Shown in pieces: positions 17,602 through 26,117 of a stretch of DNA of 64,000 bases (positions are counted from its first letter, which is position 1; the number at the start of each line of letters is the position of its first letter). The position numbers and the translations under genes were made by a program. The stretch comes from Succinivibrio dextrinosolvens. GTDB lineage: Bacteria > Pseudomonadota > Gammaproteobacteria > Enterobacterales > Succinivibrionaceae. The stretch lies in NCBI RefSeq assembly GCF_011065405.1, contig NZ_CP047056.1:2378747-2442746 (forward strand), read 5' to 3'. The notes under the pieces were generated by a model, which had not been told where the DNA came from, made no database searches, and was given only the letters and a program-made list of their open reading frames with translations.

Positions 17602-19764
17602 ATGCAAGACAATTCACTATACGAGTTTAACGACGGCCTATCAGAAGATGCTCTTGATGAAGATCCTCAGTCTGACAGCATTCTTGAAGGACTGAATGAA
17701 TCACAGCATGAGGCTGTTTCTGCTGAGCTACGCAATATGCTGATTATCGCCGGAGCCGGAACCGGCAAGACCAGAGTTCTGGTTTCAAGAATAGCCTGGC
17801 TTATAAAGCATTATCATATTGCTCCTCGCAACATCATGGCGGTAACCTTTACCAACAAAGCAGCTACCGAAATGCGTGAAAGACTCAGTCTGATGGTAGG
17901 CAATTCAGTTCAGTCCTCCCTATGGGCCAATACCTTCCATTCCATATGCCTAAGACTGCTCAGAGCCTATGCCCAGTATGCAGGTCTGGTTCCTGGTTTT
18001 ACCATTCTCGATACTGACAGTCAGGTCTCTCTGGTTAAGCGTCTGATGAAGGACATGAATATTGATACCAAGGAGTTTAAGCCTTCTGATATTGCCTCTA
18101 ATATCAGTAAGCAGAAGGAAAACGGAATTCGAGCTCTGGCCTACAGCAAGAAGGTTTCGGTCAAGTCTCCTGATTACGTGAAAGTAACCGATCGCGTCTA
18201 TACTGTTTATGAAAAGGTCTGCAATCAAGAAAATTCTGTTGATTTCAGTGAACTGCTCCTCAGAACCGTCGAACTTCTGGAAAACAACCGTGAAATCCGT
18301 GAGCTTCAACACCGCCGATTCAAAGAGATTCTGGTTGATGAGTTTCAAGACACCAACTCAATCCAGTACCGCTTCCTGCGTCTCATCGCAGGTCCAAACT
18401 CACATGTGCTGGTAGTTGGAGATGATGATCAGTCAATCTATGGCTGGAGAGGCGCTGATGTCGGCAACATGAGAAAGTTTCTGGAAGATTTCTCCGATGT
18501 TAAACAGGTACTTTTAGCACTTAACTACCGTTCCACTCAGAAAATCCTGGATGTTGCCAATACCATTATCGGCTTTAACAGTGACCGCCTGATGGAGAAG
18601 GTTTTAAAGGGTAATTTCGGTGAGGGTGACAAGGTTAAAATCCTGAACTGCGCCAACAACAAGGTTGAAGCGGCAACTGTTACCGACAGAATAGCCGCAC
18701 TGCATGATTCAGGCGTGGATTACAGAGATATCTCCATTCTGTACCGCAACAACTATCTGTCACTGGATTTTGAGCAGAACCTTTTAAGAAAACATATTCC
18801 ATTTGTGATTTATGGCGGACAGAAGTTCTTTGAGCGTGCCGAGATTCTGGATGCCATTGCCTACATGAGAATTCTCGTTAATGAAGATGATGATACTGCT
18901 TTACTTCGAATTATCAATACTCCCTCAAGAAAGATTGGACCAAAGGTTGTAGAAGGTCTCAGAACCATTGCCAGTGAAAGAAATTGTTCTCTAATAAAGG
19001 CAATCCGTCTTCTAGAGGCTCATGTAAATTCAGGGAATGTTGATAAGACCCTAAGCTCTCTTTATAAAAAGATTTCTGTATTCTATGAGCTTTTCAAGGC
19101 TCTGAATGAGAAAAGACAGAATATGAGTCTTTCTGCATTTGCAGATGAGATGCTCAGAATGACAGGCCTTTATAAGTACTATCAGGAAAAGGACTTCAAG
19201 GATGGCAAGGATACCGAGGAACACTCCCGTTATGCCAACCTTGGTATGCTGATATCCAATATAAAGGAATTTGAAGCAGCTCCTCCTGCTGAGGATGACT
19301 CTTCTGAGGAAAATACCTCTGAGTCTACAACAGAGAAGGAAAAGAAAACTGAAGATCCGCTTTTAACCTATTTGTCCAACATCACTCTGGTTTCAACCGG
19401 TGAGCTTAATGAGGAGGGCGGTACCTCCAATGTTGCGGATGCGGTAAATCTGATGACTATGCACGCCTCTAAAGGTCTTGAGTTCAAATATGTATTCCTG
19501 GTTGGTTTCGAAAAAGATATTCTGCCATCAAGACTCTGTGCCTATTCAGATAAGTCTCTTGCAGAGGAGAGACGTCTTGCCTACGTAGGGGTAACCCGAG
19601 CCAAGAAAGCTCTGTTTATCAGCTATGCTCAGGTCCGAAGCATGTTCGGTAAATCCGAACCTACTGGTGCCAGCTCTTTCCTTCGCGATCTGGTTCGTGA
19701 ATACAAGGGCAAGCAGGATGTGCCTCTGATGATTGAGGCAGTTAAAGGCTACTCTTTCTACTAG
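17602..19764 (+). CDS. uvrD: DNA helicase II (UvrD)
   Basis: 720 residues, superfamily 1A 3'-5' helicase for nucleotide-excision and mismatch repair. Motifs in order: AGAGTGKTR (about 50-58), TFTNKAATEM, VDEFQDTN (about 244-251), GDDDQSIYGWRGAD (about 273-286), LNYRST, MTMHASKGLEF (about 618-628) and YVGVTRAKK. The N-terminus has an acidic ~30-residue extension before LNESQHEAV, and an acidic low-complexity insert (about 565-590, Ser/Glu-rich) sits in the 2B region; both are longer than in E. coli. The C-terminal RNA-polymerase-interacting tail is short. It follows yigB by 2 bp. Confidence 0.93.
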   Translation: MQDNSLYEFNDGLSEDALDEDPQSDSILEGLNESQHEAVSAELRNMLIIAGAGTGKTRVLVSRIAWLIKHYHIAPRNIMAVTFTNKAATEMRERLSLMVGNSVQSSLWANTFHSICLRLLRAYAQYAGLVPGFTILDTDSQVSLVKRLMKDMNIDTKEFKPSDIASNISKQKENGIRALAYSKKVSVKSPDYVKVTDRVYTVYEKVCNQENSVDFSELLLRTVELLENNREIRELQHRRFKEILVDEFQDTNSIQYRFLRLIAGPNSHVLVVGDDDQSIYGWRGADVGNMRKFLEDFSDVKQVLLALNYRSTQKILDVANTIIGFNSDRLMEKVLKGNFGEGDKVKILNCANNKVEAATVTDRIAALHDSGVDYRDISILYRNNYLSLDFEQNLLRKHIPFVIYGGQKFFERAEILDAIAYMRILVNEDDDTALLRIINTPSRKIGPKVVEGLRTIASERNCSLIKAIRLLEAHVNSGNVDKTLSSLYKKISVFYELFKALNEKRQNMSLSAFADEMLRMTGLYKYYQEKDFKDGKDTEEHSRYANLGMLISNIKEFEAAPPAEDDSSEENTSESTTEKEKKTEDPLLTYLSNITLVSTGELNEEGGTSNVADAVNLMTMHASKGLEFKYVFLVGFEKDILPSRLCAYSDKSLAEERRLAYVGVTRAKKALFISYAQVRSMFGKSEPTGASSFLRDLVREYKGKQDVPLMIEAVKGYSFY

Positions 19765-19785
19765 TGGTGTATTAAAGTCAGTCTG

Positions 19786-20166
19786 CTACTCGTGGATTTC
19801 GAGTGGCAGATTGTCAGGATCACGGAAGAAAGTCATTTTCTTATGGGTAAAGCTGTCCTCTCTGATTGGTTCTGTTTCAATTCCCATACGATTAAGTTCT
19901 TTTACAGTTTCATTTACACTTTCCACCTTAAATGCCAGATGTCTGAGTCCTGCACTCTCCGGACCGCTATTTCTTTCAGGAGCATCTTCCTTGATAAACA
20001 GTTCGATTTCTATATCACCACAGGCAAGATCTATTTTCCAGTCATTTCTGTCTTCGCGGTGATTTTCTCTGATAACCTTAAATCCCAGCAGATCAACGTA
20101 GAAATGGCGGGATTTACTGTAGTTTCTTCCGATAATGGCGATATGATGTACTGCGTTGAGATTCAT
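19786..20166 (-). CDS. gloA2: VOC-family metalloprotein, YaeR/GloA2-like
   Basis: 126 residues, vicinal-oxygen-chelate (glyoxalase/bleomycin-resistance) fold with two beta-alpha-beta units. Likely metal ligands are His in HHIAIIG, Glu in IEIELF, His in LRHLAF and Glu in LPLEIHE. It is closest in length and motif spacing to YaeR/GloA2 of enterobacteria; the true substrate of this subfamily is not known, and a glyoxalase role should not be assumed. It is convergent with uvrD, 21 bp apart. Confidence 0.8.
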   Translation of the reverse strand: MNLNAVHHIAIIGRNYSKSRHFYVDLLGFKVIRENHREDRNDWKIDLACGDIEIELFIKEDAPERNSGPESAGLRHLAFKVESVNETVKELNRMGIETEPIREDSFTHKKMTFFRDPDNLPLEIHE

Positions 20167-20212
20167 TGAAAAAATCCTATGTGCTGAGGTATTCTGTTTT
20201 CTGAAAATCTAA

Positions 20213-20241
20213 AAAAATAACCGATATTTCAATCGGTTATT
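20213..20241 (-). terminator. Rho-independent terminator after the TRAP binding-protein gene
   Basis: Read on the minus strand, AATAACCGAT pairs with ATCGGTTATT around a 6-base loop and is followed by a T-run. It separates the solute-binding-protein gene from the VOC gene. Confidence 0.85.
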
Positions 20242-20292
20242 AAAGCTCAATAATTATAATGGAAGCGGATTATCTTTTGGCGCTATTTTTTT

Positions 20293-21288
20293 TCATCCCT
20301 CATGCGATCCCATACCTCTGGCTTTATCGTAAAGACTCTTAATCTCAGGTCTGGTCTTCAGCATATGCTCATGTATAGGAGTAACAGTTTTTCTGAAATC
20401 ATCCACATTAACTTCCATAAATTTTACCCCCATCTGCTTTGCACTTTTTTTAGCTTTTTCTATACTGTCTTTCCAAAGTGCAAATTCAACCTTCTGTGCC
20501 TCAAGTGCAGCCTGTCTGAACATTTCATAATCATCTTGTGGAATTGAGTATAGAAATACGGTTGAGCCTACCAGCAGATCGGGAATCATCTGATGATGAT
20601 CATAGGCGTAGTATTTACAGAATTCACCATGTTTCTGTTCTACCAGGGCCAGTTCATTGTTTTCGGCTCCATCTATCAGTCCTTTTTTCAGAGCACTGTA
20701 GACCTCTCCGAAACTGATGGTCATCTCATTGGCATTGAAAAAATCCATCATATCCTTATTGGTAAATCCGCTCTGTACACGGAAGGTTTTTCCCTTTAGA
20801 TCTTCAGGGGTTATGATAGGACTTTTAGCATAAAAACTTCTTGAACCTGCAGTAAAGGCAGAAAGAGGAGTAAAGCCATCTTCTTCGTTTTTAGCTCCCA
20901 GTTCCTCTAATATATTTGGATCTGTTATGAATTTTTCATAGTCGTTTTCTGAGGTAAACAAATAAGGAATAGAGAACAGGGAGTATTTTTTGTTGTATCG
21001 CTCTAAAATAGAGGTGGATATAACCATAAACTGAATGCTACCTGCTCTTAAAAGCTCTATGGCTTGTTCATTAGATCCAGCCTTTTGGTTTGGAAATATC
21101 TGTACTTCATAGGTCTCTCCAGCATGTTTTTCAATGTAATCTTTAAACGCCAGCAGTGCTATGTGGTCAGGATGAGTTTCCATTTGGGTATGAGCAACTT
21201 CAATAACAGTTTTAGCCTGTGCACTTGAAAAAGGTAGACAAAGTGCAGCTGTCAAAAAAAACACTGCAAAATATTTGAAAAGGTTCAT
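20293..21288 (-). CDS. TRAP-transporter solute-binding protein, DctP family (orphan)
   Basis: 331 residues with a classic signal peptide (basic start, hydrophobic core, SSAQA cleavage region near residue 25), so periplasmic. The body matches the DctP family: TQMETHPDHIALLAFKDY near the start, GKTFRVQSG and the loop around ALKKGLIDGAENN (about residues 195-207), where the family binds a carboxylate ligand, often a C4-dicarboxylate or sugar acid. No dctQ/dctM membrane genes are next to it, and a terminator follows, so it must work with a permease encoded elsewhere. An inverted repeat upstream (21344-21373) is a candidate operator. Confidence 0.87.
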   Translation of the reverse strand: MNLFKYFAVFFLTAALCLPFSSAQAKTVIEVAHTQMETHPDHIALLAFKDYIEKHAGETYEVQIFPNQKAGSNEQAIELLRAGSIQFMVISTSILERYNKKYSLFSIPYLFTSENDYEKFITDPNILEELGAKNEEDGFTPLSAFTAGSRSFYAKSPIITPEDLKGKTFRVQSGFTNKDMMDFFNANEMTISFGEVYSALKKGLIDGAENNELALVEQKHGEFCKYYAYDHHQMIPDLLVGSTVFLYSIPQDDYEMFRQAALEAQKVEFALWKDSIEKAKKSAKQMGVKFMEVNVDDFRKTVTPIHEHMLKTRPEIKSLYDKARGMGSHEG

Positions 21289-21343
21289 TTCTAAGCACCT
21301 ATATTAAGTTAAGCAGGTATTTTTAGTATAGGTCAATAAACGC

Positions 21344-21373
21344 ATACAAATATTACATAGTTCGCATTTGTAT
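21344..21373. promoter_or_regulatory. Inverted repeat upstream of the DctP-type gene
   Basis: ATACAAAT (21344-21351) and ATTTGTAT (21366-21373) form a perfect 8-bp dyad with centres 22 bp apart, two helical turns. It is close to the start of the minus-strand binding-protein gene, so it may be an operator for it. No regulator gene is adjacent. Confidence 0.4.
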
Positions 21374-21408
21374 AACAAAGAAGCAAACGGCATAAAAATC
21401 AAAAAAAA

Positions 21409-21551
21409 TTGCAAACTTTGAAAAAAACTGTGTTATGATACGCCTAACGTTGAGTCCAACGTTATCACCTAGGCCTATGTGTAACGGCCTAACACGGAAA
21501 AAATCCTTTTAACTTAACAAGTAAGAGATCCTTCCTGCATTCCCCATGCAG
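21409..21551 (+). promoter_or_regulatory. rho promoter and structured leader
   Basis: TTGCAA (21409-21414) and TATGAT (21434-21439) are a possible promoter with a long 19-base spacer. Three hairpins follow in the leader: TAACGTT/AACGTTA (21445-21464), TAGGCC/GGCCTA (21470-21491) and CTGCAT/ATGCAG (21535-21551), the last ending 23 bases before the rho ATG. rho is autoregulated through its leader in E. coli, so a similar role is plausible. Confidence 0.5.
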
Positions 21552-21574
21552 AACAAGATTGTAATTTAACTTAT

Positions 21575-22834
21575 ATGAATCTAACCGAATTAAAAAACAC
21601 TCCTGTAGCTCAGCTCGTTCAGATGTGTGAGCAGAATGGAATCGAGAACGTTGCCCGCCTCAGTAAGAAAGAAATTATCTTCCAGCTTCTAAAATCTTCA
21701 TCAAAAAACGGTGAAGACATTTTTGGCGAAGGTGTAATTGAAATTCTTCCTGACGGTTTTGGTTTCTTAAGAAGTGCTGATTCTTCATACCTTGCAGGTC
21801 CAGATGATATTTATGTATCTCCAAGTCAGGTAAGAAGATTCAACCTTAGAACAGGCGACTCAATTGCCGGTAAGATTAGACCTCCAAAAGAGGGCGAAAA
21901 ATATTTTGCTCTTCTGAAGGTGGATTCTGTAAACAATGACGACCCAGAAAATTCTCGTCACAAGATTTTATTTGAAAACCTTACTCCTCTGTTTGCTCAG
22001 GATAGAATGCAGCTGGAACTGGGTAATGGTTCAAAGGAAGACCTGACTGCAAGAGTTATCGATCTGGTTGCTCCTGTAGGTAAAGGTCAGCGTGGTCTGA
22101 TTGTTGCTCCTCCAAAAGCCGGTAAGACAATGCTTCTTCAGAATATTGCCCACTCTATTTCAACCAAATATCCAGAGTGCACCTTGATTGTTCTTCTGAT
22201 TGACGAGCGTCCAGAAGAAGTTACCGAAATGGTTCGTAATGTGAAGGGTGAAGTTGTAGCATCAACCTTCGATGAGCCTGCAACCCGTCATGTCCAGGTT
22301 GCTGAAATGGTTATCGAAAAAGCAAAGAGACTGGTTGAGCACAAGAATGACGTGGTTATTCTTATGGACTCAATTACCCGTCTTGCCCGCGCCTACAATA
22401 CTGTTGTTCCTTCATCAGGCAAGGTTTTAACCGGCGGTGTTGATGCCAATGCCTTACAGAAACCAAAGCGCCTGTTTGGTGCTGCACGTAACGTTGAGGA
22501 AGGCGGTTCACTTACCATCATTGCTACTGCTCTGATTGATACCGGTTCTAAGATGGATGAAGTTATTTACGAAGAATTCAAGGGTACTGGTAATATGGAA
22601 CTTCACCTCTCTCGTAAGATTGCAGAGAAGCGTGTATATCCAGCAATCGATGTTACCCGTTCAGGAACAAGACGTGAAGAGCTTATTACTACTCCTGATG
22701 AGCTTCAGAAGATGTGGATTTTAAGAAAGTTCCTGCATCCTATGGGGGAAATCGAAGCTATGGAGTTCCTAATCGACAAGCTTTCAATGACCAAGACCAA
22801 TAATGAGTTCTTTGATGTTATGAAACGCGGCTAA
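21575..22834 (+). CDS. rho: Transcription termination factor Rho
   Basis: 419 residues, the usual length. N-terminal Rho domain (1-45), cold-shock-like RNA-binding domain (about 48-125, with DGFGFLRS and [10 protein letters not shown]), then the RecA-like motor with Walker [10 protein letters not shown] (about 178-186), the Q-loop region and Walker [37 protein letters not shown] is the secondary RNA-binding loop. It acts as a hexamer on nascent RNA. No Shine-Dalgarno is obvious upstream of the ATG, which may fit leader-based control. It has its own terminator, so it is monocistronic. Confidence 0.96.
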   Translation: MNLTELKNTPVAQLVQMCEQNGIENVARLSKKEIIFQLLKSSSKNGEDIFGEGVIEILPDGFGFLRSADSSYLAGPDDIYVSPSQVRRFNLRTGDSIAGKIRPPKEGEKYFALLKVDSVNNDDPENSRHKILFENLTPLFAQDRMQLELGNGSKEDLTARVIDLVAPVGKGQRGLIVAPPKAGKTMLLQNIAHSISTKYPECTLIVLLIDERPEEVTEMVRNVKGEVVASTFDEPATRHVQVAEMVIEKAKRLVEHKNDVVILMDSITRLARAYNTVVPSSGKVLTGGVDANALQKPKRLFGAARNVEEGGSLTIIATALIDTGSKMDEVIYEEFKGTGNMELHLSRKIAEKRVYPAIDVTRSGTRREELITTPDELQKMWILRKFLHPMGEIEAMEFLIDKLSMTKTNNEFFDVMKRG

Positions 22835-22853
22835 AGCTTAGCGTCTTCAAACC

Positions 22854-22887
22854 AAACCCCCGATTTAAACTATTTAAACCGGGGTTT
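22854..22887 (+). terminator. Terminator after rho
   Basis: AAACCCC (22854-22860) pairs with GGGGTTT (22881-22887); an inner TTTAAA...TTTAAA adds to the stem. It lies between convergent rho and ddl and could serve both. Confidence 0.8.
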
Positions 22888-22915
22888 ATTCTGATTAAAT
22901 TCTCTTTTCTGTCTT

Positions 22916-23914
22916 TTACTTCTTCTCAGAAATAGCCTTCTTTACAGCCTTAGCAAGAAAATCAGACATTACATCCCCATTGTGTTCAAGCATCTTAGGG
23001 AACATTGAAATTGGAGTAGCTCCAGGGAACGTGTTGATCTCATTGATAAGAATTCCGTCTTCTTTTGACAGGAAGAAATCAATTCTTGAAAGATCACGAA
23101 GCTTCAGACCAATAAAGGCACGGCGGGCCATATCCTGAATAGTATGGATATCCTCTTCAGACAGATTATCTGGAGTTACTGTGGTAATGGTGCCTGAATC
23201 TTTTGAGTATTTTTCATCAAAAGTATAGAACTTGTTGTCAGGAATAATAATCTCGCCTGGGCGTGACAGCTTCAGTTCACCTCCTATTTCATAGGCTGCA
23301 ACCTCAAGCTCGCGGTGAATGATGTTCTTCTCTAAAATAACCTCTGAGCTGAACTGAAAGGCCTCGGCAATGCAGTCCCATACATCATCACGCCTGGTTA
23401 CATGATAGCAGCCTACGGATGATCCTTGACTTGCCGCTTTTACATAAATATCCTGATACTTATCAAAGAAAGCCAGTGCTTGTGCCTTGTACGTGTCATT
23501 CTGTAACGGAATGATCTCATAAGGAGAATTTGGAATACCCAGTGCATCAAGATACAGCTTGGTGGTGATCTTGTTGAAGCAGTATCGGCTTGCTTCGGCT
23601 TTGCAGCCAATATATGGAATATTGTGGATCTCAAGGAAAGACTGGATATCACCTGTTTCTCCTGGAATTCCGTGGATGCATGGAACAACGCAGTCAACCT
23701 TTATATTCTGTCCGTCAACTGAGAAGATATTGTCACCAAGGAAAATCCCATACTTATTCTCATCAACGATAAACTTGTGGTCGTGAATTACTGCTTTTGT
23801 TACTGAGAATTCAGGAGTCTTTTTTAACTGTTCTTCAATGAATTTTGCACTTAGAAGGGAAATATCGTGTTCGGAACCGTCTCCGCCACATAGTAAAAGA
23901 ATGTTGGTACTCAT
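22916..23914 (-). CDS. ddl: D-alanine--D-alanine ligase
   Basis: 332 residues from the preferred start at 23914, where AGGA lies 5 bases upstream; an in-frame ATG at 23935 lacks one. ATP-grasp enzyme making the D-Ala-D-Ala dipeptide of peptidoglycan in the cytoplasm. Seen: N-terminal LLCGGDGSEHDISLLSA, GSSVGC loop over ATP, and the metal-binding NEINTFPGATPISMFPK near residue 290. The Phe for Met/Leu and Ala for Phe changes in that last motif are small. No mur or fts genes are adjacent, so it stands outside the division cluster. Confidence 0.92.
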   Translation of the reverse strand: MSTNILLLCGGDGSEHDISLLSAKFIEEQLKKTPEFSVTKAVIHDHKFIVDENKYGIFLGDNIFSVDGQNIKVDCVVPCIHGIPGETGDIQSFLEIHNIPYIGCKAEASRYCFNKITTKLYLDALGIPNSPYEIIPLQNDTYKAQALAFFDKYQDIYVKAASQGSSVGCYHVTRRDDVWDCIAEAFQFSSEVILEKNIIHRELEVAAYEIGGELKLSRPGEIIIPDNKFYTFDEKYSKDSGTITTVTPDNLSEEDIHTIQDMARRAFIGLKLRDLSRIDFFLSKEDGILINEINTFPGATPISMFPKMLEHNGDVMSDFLAKAVKKAISEKK

Positions 23915-24123
23915 TTTTATCCTAAATAATGTCAAATTAGATTGAAAACATAATAGACACTATAAGGTCTCCTTTCAAGATGTATTTGGTATAATCTCGA
24001 CTTAAATAAGATAGAGGCGAGCCTGTTGGAATTTTTTTGTCTTACCAGAGCAGATTCTAATTAAATTATAATCATTCCGCTGTACTGTATGTTCGTAGAC
24101 TTTTAAGAAAAATCCCGCAGAAT

Positions 24124-24984
24124 ATGCGAATGATAGATAAAAGGCATAGTGTTATGAATATCGATGTAAACAAACCGGTGGAGAATCCAGAATTATCAAA
24201 GCTTCTCAACGAATATAACCTCACTGACAGTGAGGAAAAAAAGAACGATCTTCTGGATTACATTGCTCAGGAATTTGCTCTTCACTCACATCTGCTATCT
24301 GTGATTAAGGTTGACGATAACACGATCGTAGAAAAAAATGGACAGAAGTACTTCAAAGAGGACTCTAAAATCTCTTTTGTTCAGTTTACCTCAGAGGATA
24401 ATCAGGTATATTTTCCTGCCTTTACAGACTGGAGAGAACTTCGCAAGGGAGAAAGGTTCAAAAATGAGTATATCAAAACACTGATTATGTCCTTTGACGA
24501 CTATTATGCAATGGCTAAGGACAATGGAGCTGGAGTTGTAATTAATCCTTTCAGCCATAATCTAGTGTTCTCCAATGGCAATATACTATATATGAAACAG
24601 CGAAAGGACATGGTTGAAACAGGAAAATCAGAGGTAACTTTAAAGAAAGATACACACGTATTTTTAGGTGAGCCTAAAATTTACCCGGATGCTATGGTAA
24701 AAGCCCTTTCTGACTATTCCAGGAAAGTAAAGGAAATCAGGTCAATATGGCTTAAGCTTATGATTCAGGATCAGGAACAGAGTTACCTTCTGGTGGTTGA
24801 CTTTACCGGAGAAAAACAGAAAATCTTCTCAGGACTTGCAGATGTTGCAAGACCTTATCTTCCAGCAATATGTATATTGATATGGTGCCTTACGATGATG
24901 ATTTTGGCAGAAATGCAGCTCAAAACGGAAAGCCTTTTTATCAAAAAAGAAAAAGATTTTTGGGAATTTGGTGATAGGCATTAG
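24124..24984 (+). CDS. SseB-family protein with a C-terminal frameshift
   Basis: The 286-residue frame contains an N-terminal SseB domain (about 20-130) and an SseB C-terminal domain (DQEQSYLLVVDFTGEK, about 215-235). After PYLP (near 24870) the frame yields unrelated residues, whereas the next frame reads MYIDMVPYDDDFGRNAAQNGKPFYQ up to a stop at 24974, exactly the ending expected of this family. A one-base change near 24865-24872 therefore shifts the end; it could be a real mutation or a sequencing error. A start at 24124 or the ATG at 24154 is possible. SseB-type proteins are often of unknown function. Confidence 0.72.
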   Translation: MRMIDKRHSVMNIDVNKPVENPELSKLLNEYNLTDSEEKKNDLLDYIAQEFALHSHLLSVIKVDDNTIVEKNGQKYFKEDSKISFVQFTSEDNQVYFPAFTDWRELRKGERFKNEYIKTLIMSFDDYYAMAKDNGAGVVINPFSHNLVFSNGNILYMKQRKDMVETGKSEVTLKKDTHVFLGEPKIYPDAMVKALSDYSRKVKEIRSIWLKLMIQDQEQSYLLVVDFTGEKQKIFSGLADVARPYLPAICILIWCLTMMILAEMQLKTESLFIKKEKDFWEFGDRH

Positions 24985-25060
24985 TCTTTACTTGCAGTTG
25001 CTTGTACAATTCATAATATAATATTCCTTGATTAACATGGTAAGTATAGGAAAGAAAGAG

Positions 25061-25465
25061 ATGAATAGGAGTAAAATCGGATACGAGTTTAAGGTCTATC
25101 CCGTAGGCAGAGGTAGAGAGATTTACCGTGTTTTTCAGATCAGAGCTGATGCAACCTTTGATGAACTTTGTTTTTCAATTCTGGATCTGTTTGATTTTGA
25201 CTGTGACCATATGTATGAAATTTGCCTAAATAACAGACCATACGATCAGGATAATCTTCAGTGTCCCCGCGGTGCTTGCGGTCCCGCCAATACAGCCAAT
25301 ACCAGATTAAATGATGTTGGACTAACTAAAGGCTCTAAGTTTCTTTTTCACTATGATTTTGGTGATGACTGGAAGTTTAACGTTAGTACAGTTAAGGTTC
25401 TTGAAGATTTTACTTCCTCTGTAGCTTTACCTGTAAAAGAAAAAGGCAAGCTTAGACAGTATTAA
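25061..25465 (+). CDS. Plasmid pRiA4b ORF-3-like family protein
   Basis: About 134 residues from the ATG at 25061, which has AGGA-type sequence upstream; an in-frame ATG at 25028 is possible. The family signature HYDFGDDWKFNV is near residue 108, and the N-terminal part (YEFKVYP, YRVFQIRADATFDEL) fits the same family (PF07929). Family members are small globular proteins without a proven role. It lies alone between the SseB-like gene and the pqi operon. The product is shorter than many relatives, which carry an additional C-terminal region. Confidence 0.75.
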   Translation: MNRSKIGYEFKVYPVGRGREIYRVFQIRADATFDELCFSILDLFDFDCDHMYEICLNNRPYDQDNLQCPRGACGPANTANTRLNDVGLTKGSKFLFHYDFGDDWKFNVSTVKVLEDFTSSVALPVKEKGKLRQY

Positions 25466-25511
25466 GCTCTTCTTTGATTATTATACCGACCCGCTAATCT
25501 ATGTATAATGA

Positions 25512-25543
25512 AAAAGCTTCCATAGAACTCAGTGGAAGCTTTT
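25512..25543. terminator. Bidirectional terminator between the pRiA4b-like gene and pqiC
   Basis: AAAAGCTTCCA pairs with TGGAAGCTTTT around a 10-base loop. A-run and T-run on opposite sides allow use from both directions. Confidence 0.8.
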
Positions 25544-25566
25544 GACAAATCGTTATTTCCCTCTAA

Positions 25567-26103
25567 CTACCTGTTATTGTCTTTCAGTTCAGCAACTGCC
25601 TCATGGCAGACCTTGTCAAAGGAAGCACGAAGAGCTGAAACAAGCGCATCATAACCAGCTGTCTGCTGTTGTGTTTCAAGCTGACGGCTTGCTGTTCTGA
25701 TTGTCTGTCCCTTAGCATTTACCACAGAAAATGAAGCGCTTACATATATTTTTCCTGCCTCGCTACCCTGAAAACGGGATACATAAACATCGAGAGTCTG
25801 ATCTCTGAGGCTGAAATTCTCCTGTTTAATGGTGTTGATTACCAGAGCCTCAAGCTGCTCATTGAGTGGCTCTGCCCAGCGGTGAAAGCGGGCTTCTCTT
25901 AAGCTGTGTTCACTGACCTGTAGAACAATTCCCCCTCCATCCAATACAGGATTTAACTGCAGATTGATCTTATCGGAACCGGACATCATTTCTGGCTTGA
26001 GATCCTGTACCATTGAGTACCTGATCTGTGATGGCGTATCATTTGAACAGCCTCCAAGCATCGCAACGCTTAAAATCAGGCCTGTTAGAATTCTTGATTT
26101 CAT
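25567..26103 (-). CDS. pqiC: Intermembrane transport lipoprotein PqiC
   Basis: 178 residues with a lipoprotein signal: hydrophobic start and lipobox MLGGC, Cys19 to be lipidated. The rest matches the ABC-type transport auxiliary lipoprotein family (DUF330/PF03886), with ILVLQVSEHSLREARFHRWAEPLN-like core (given here in short form: FHRWAEPL near residue 73). In E. coli PqiC sits in the outer membrane and docks the PqiB tube. It is the last gene of pqiABC, 14 bp after pqiB, and ends before a terminator. Confidence 0.85.
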   Translation of the reverse strand: MKSRILTGLILSVAMLGGCSNDTPSQIRYSMVQDLKPEMMSGSDKINLQLNPVLDGGGIVLQVSEHSLREARFHRWAEPLNEQLEALVINTIKQENFSLRDQTLDVYVSRFQGSEAGKIYVSASFSVVNAKGQTIRTASRQLETQQQTAGYDALVSALRASFDKVCHEAVAELKDNNR

Positions 26104-26117
26104 TTTCTATTTCCTCA

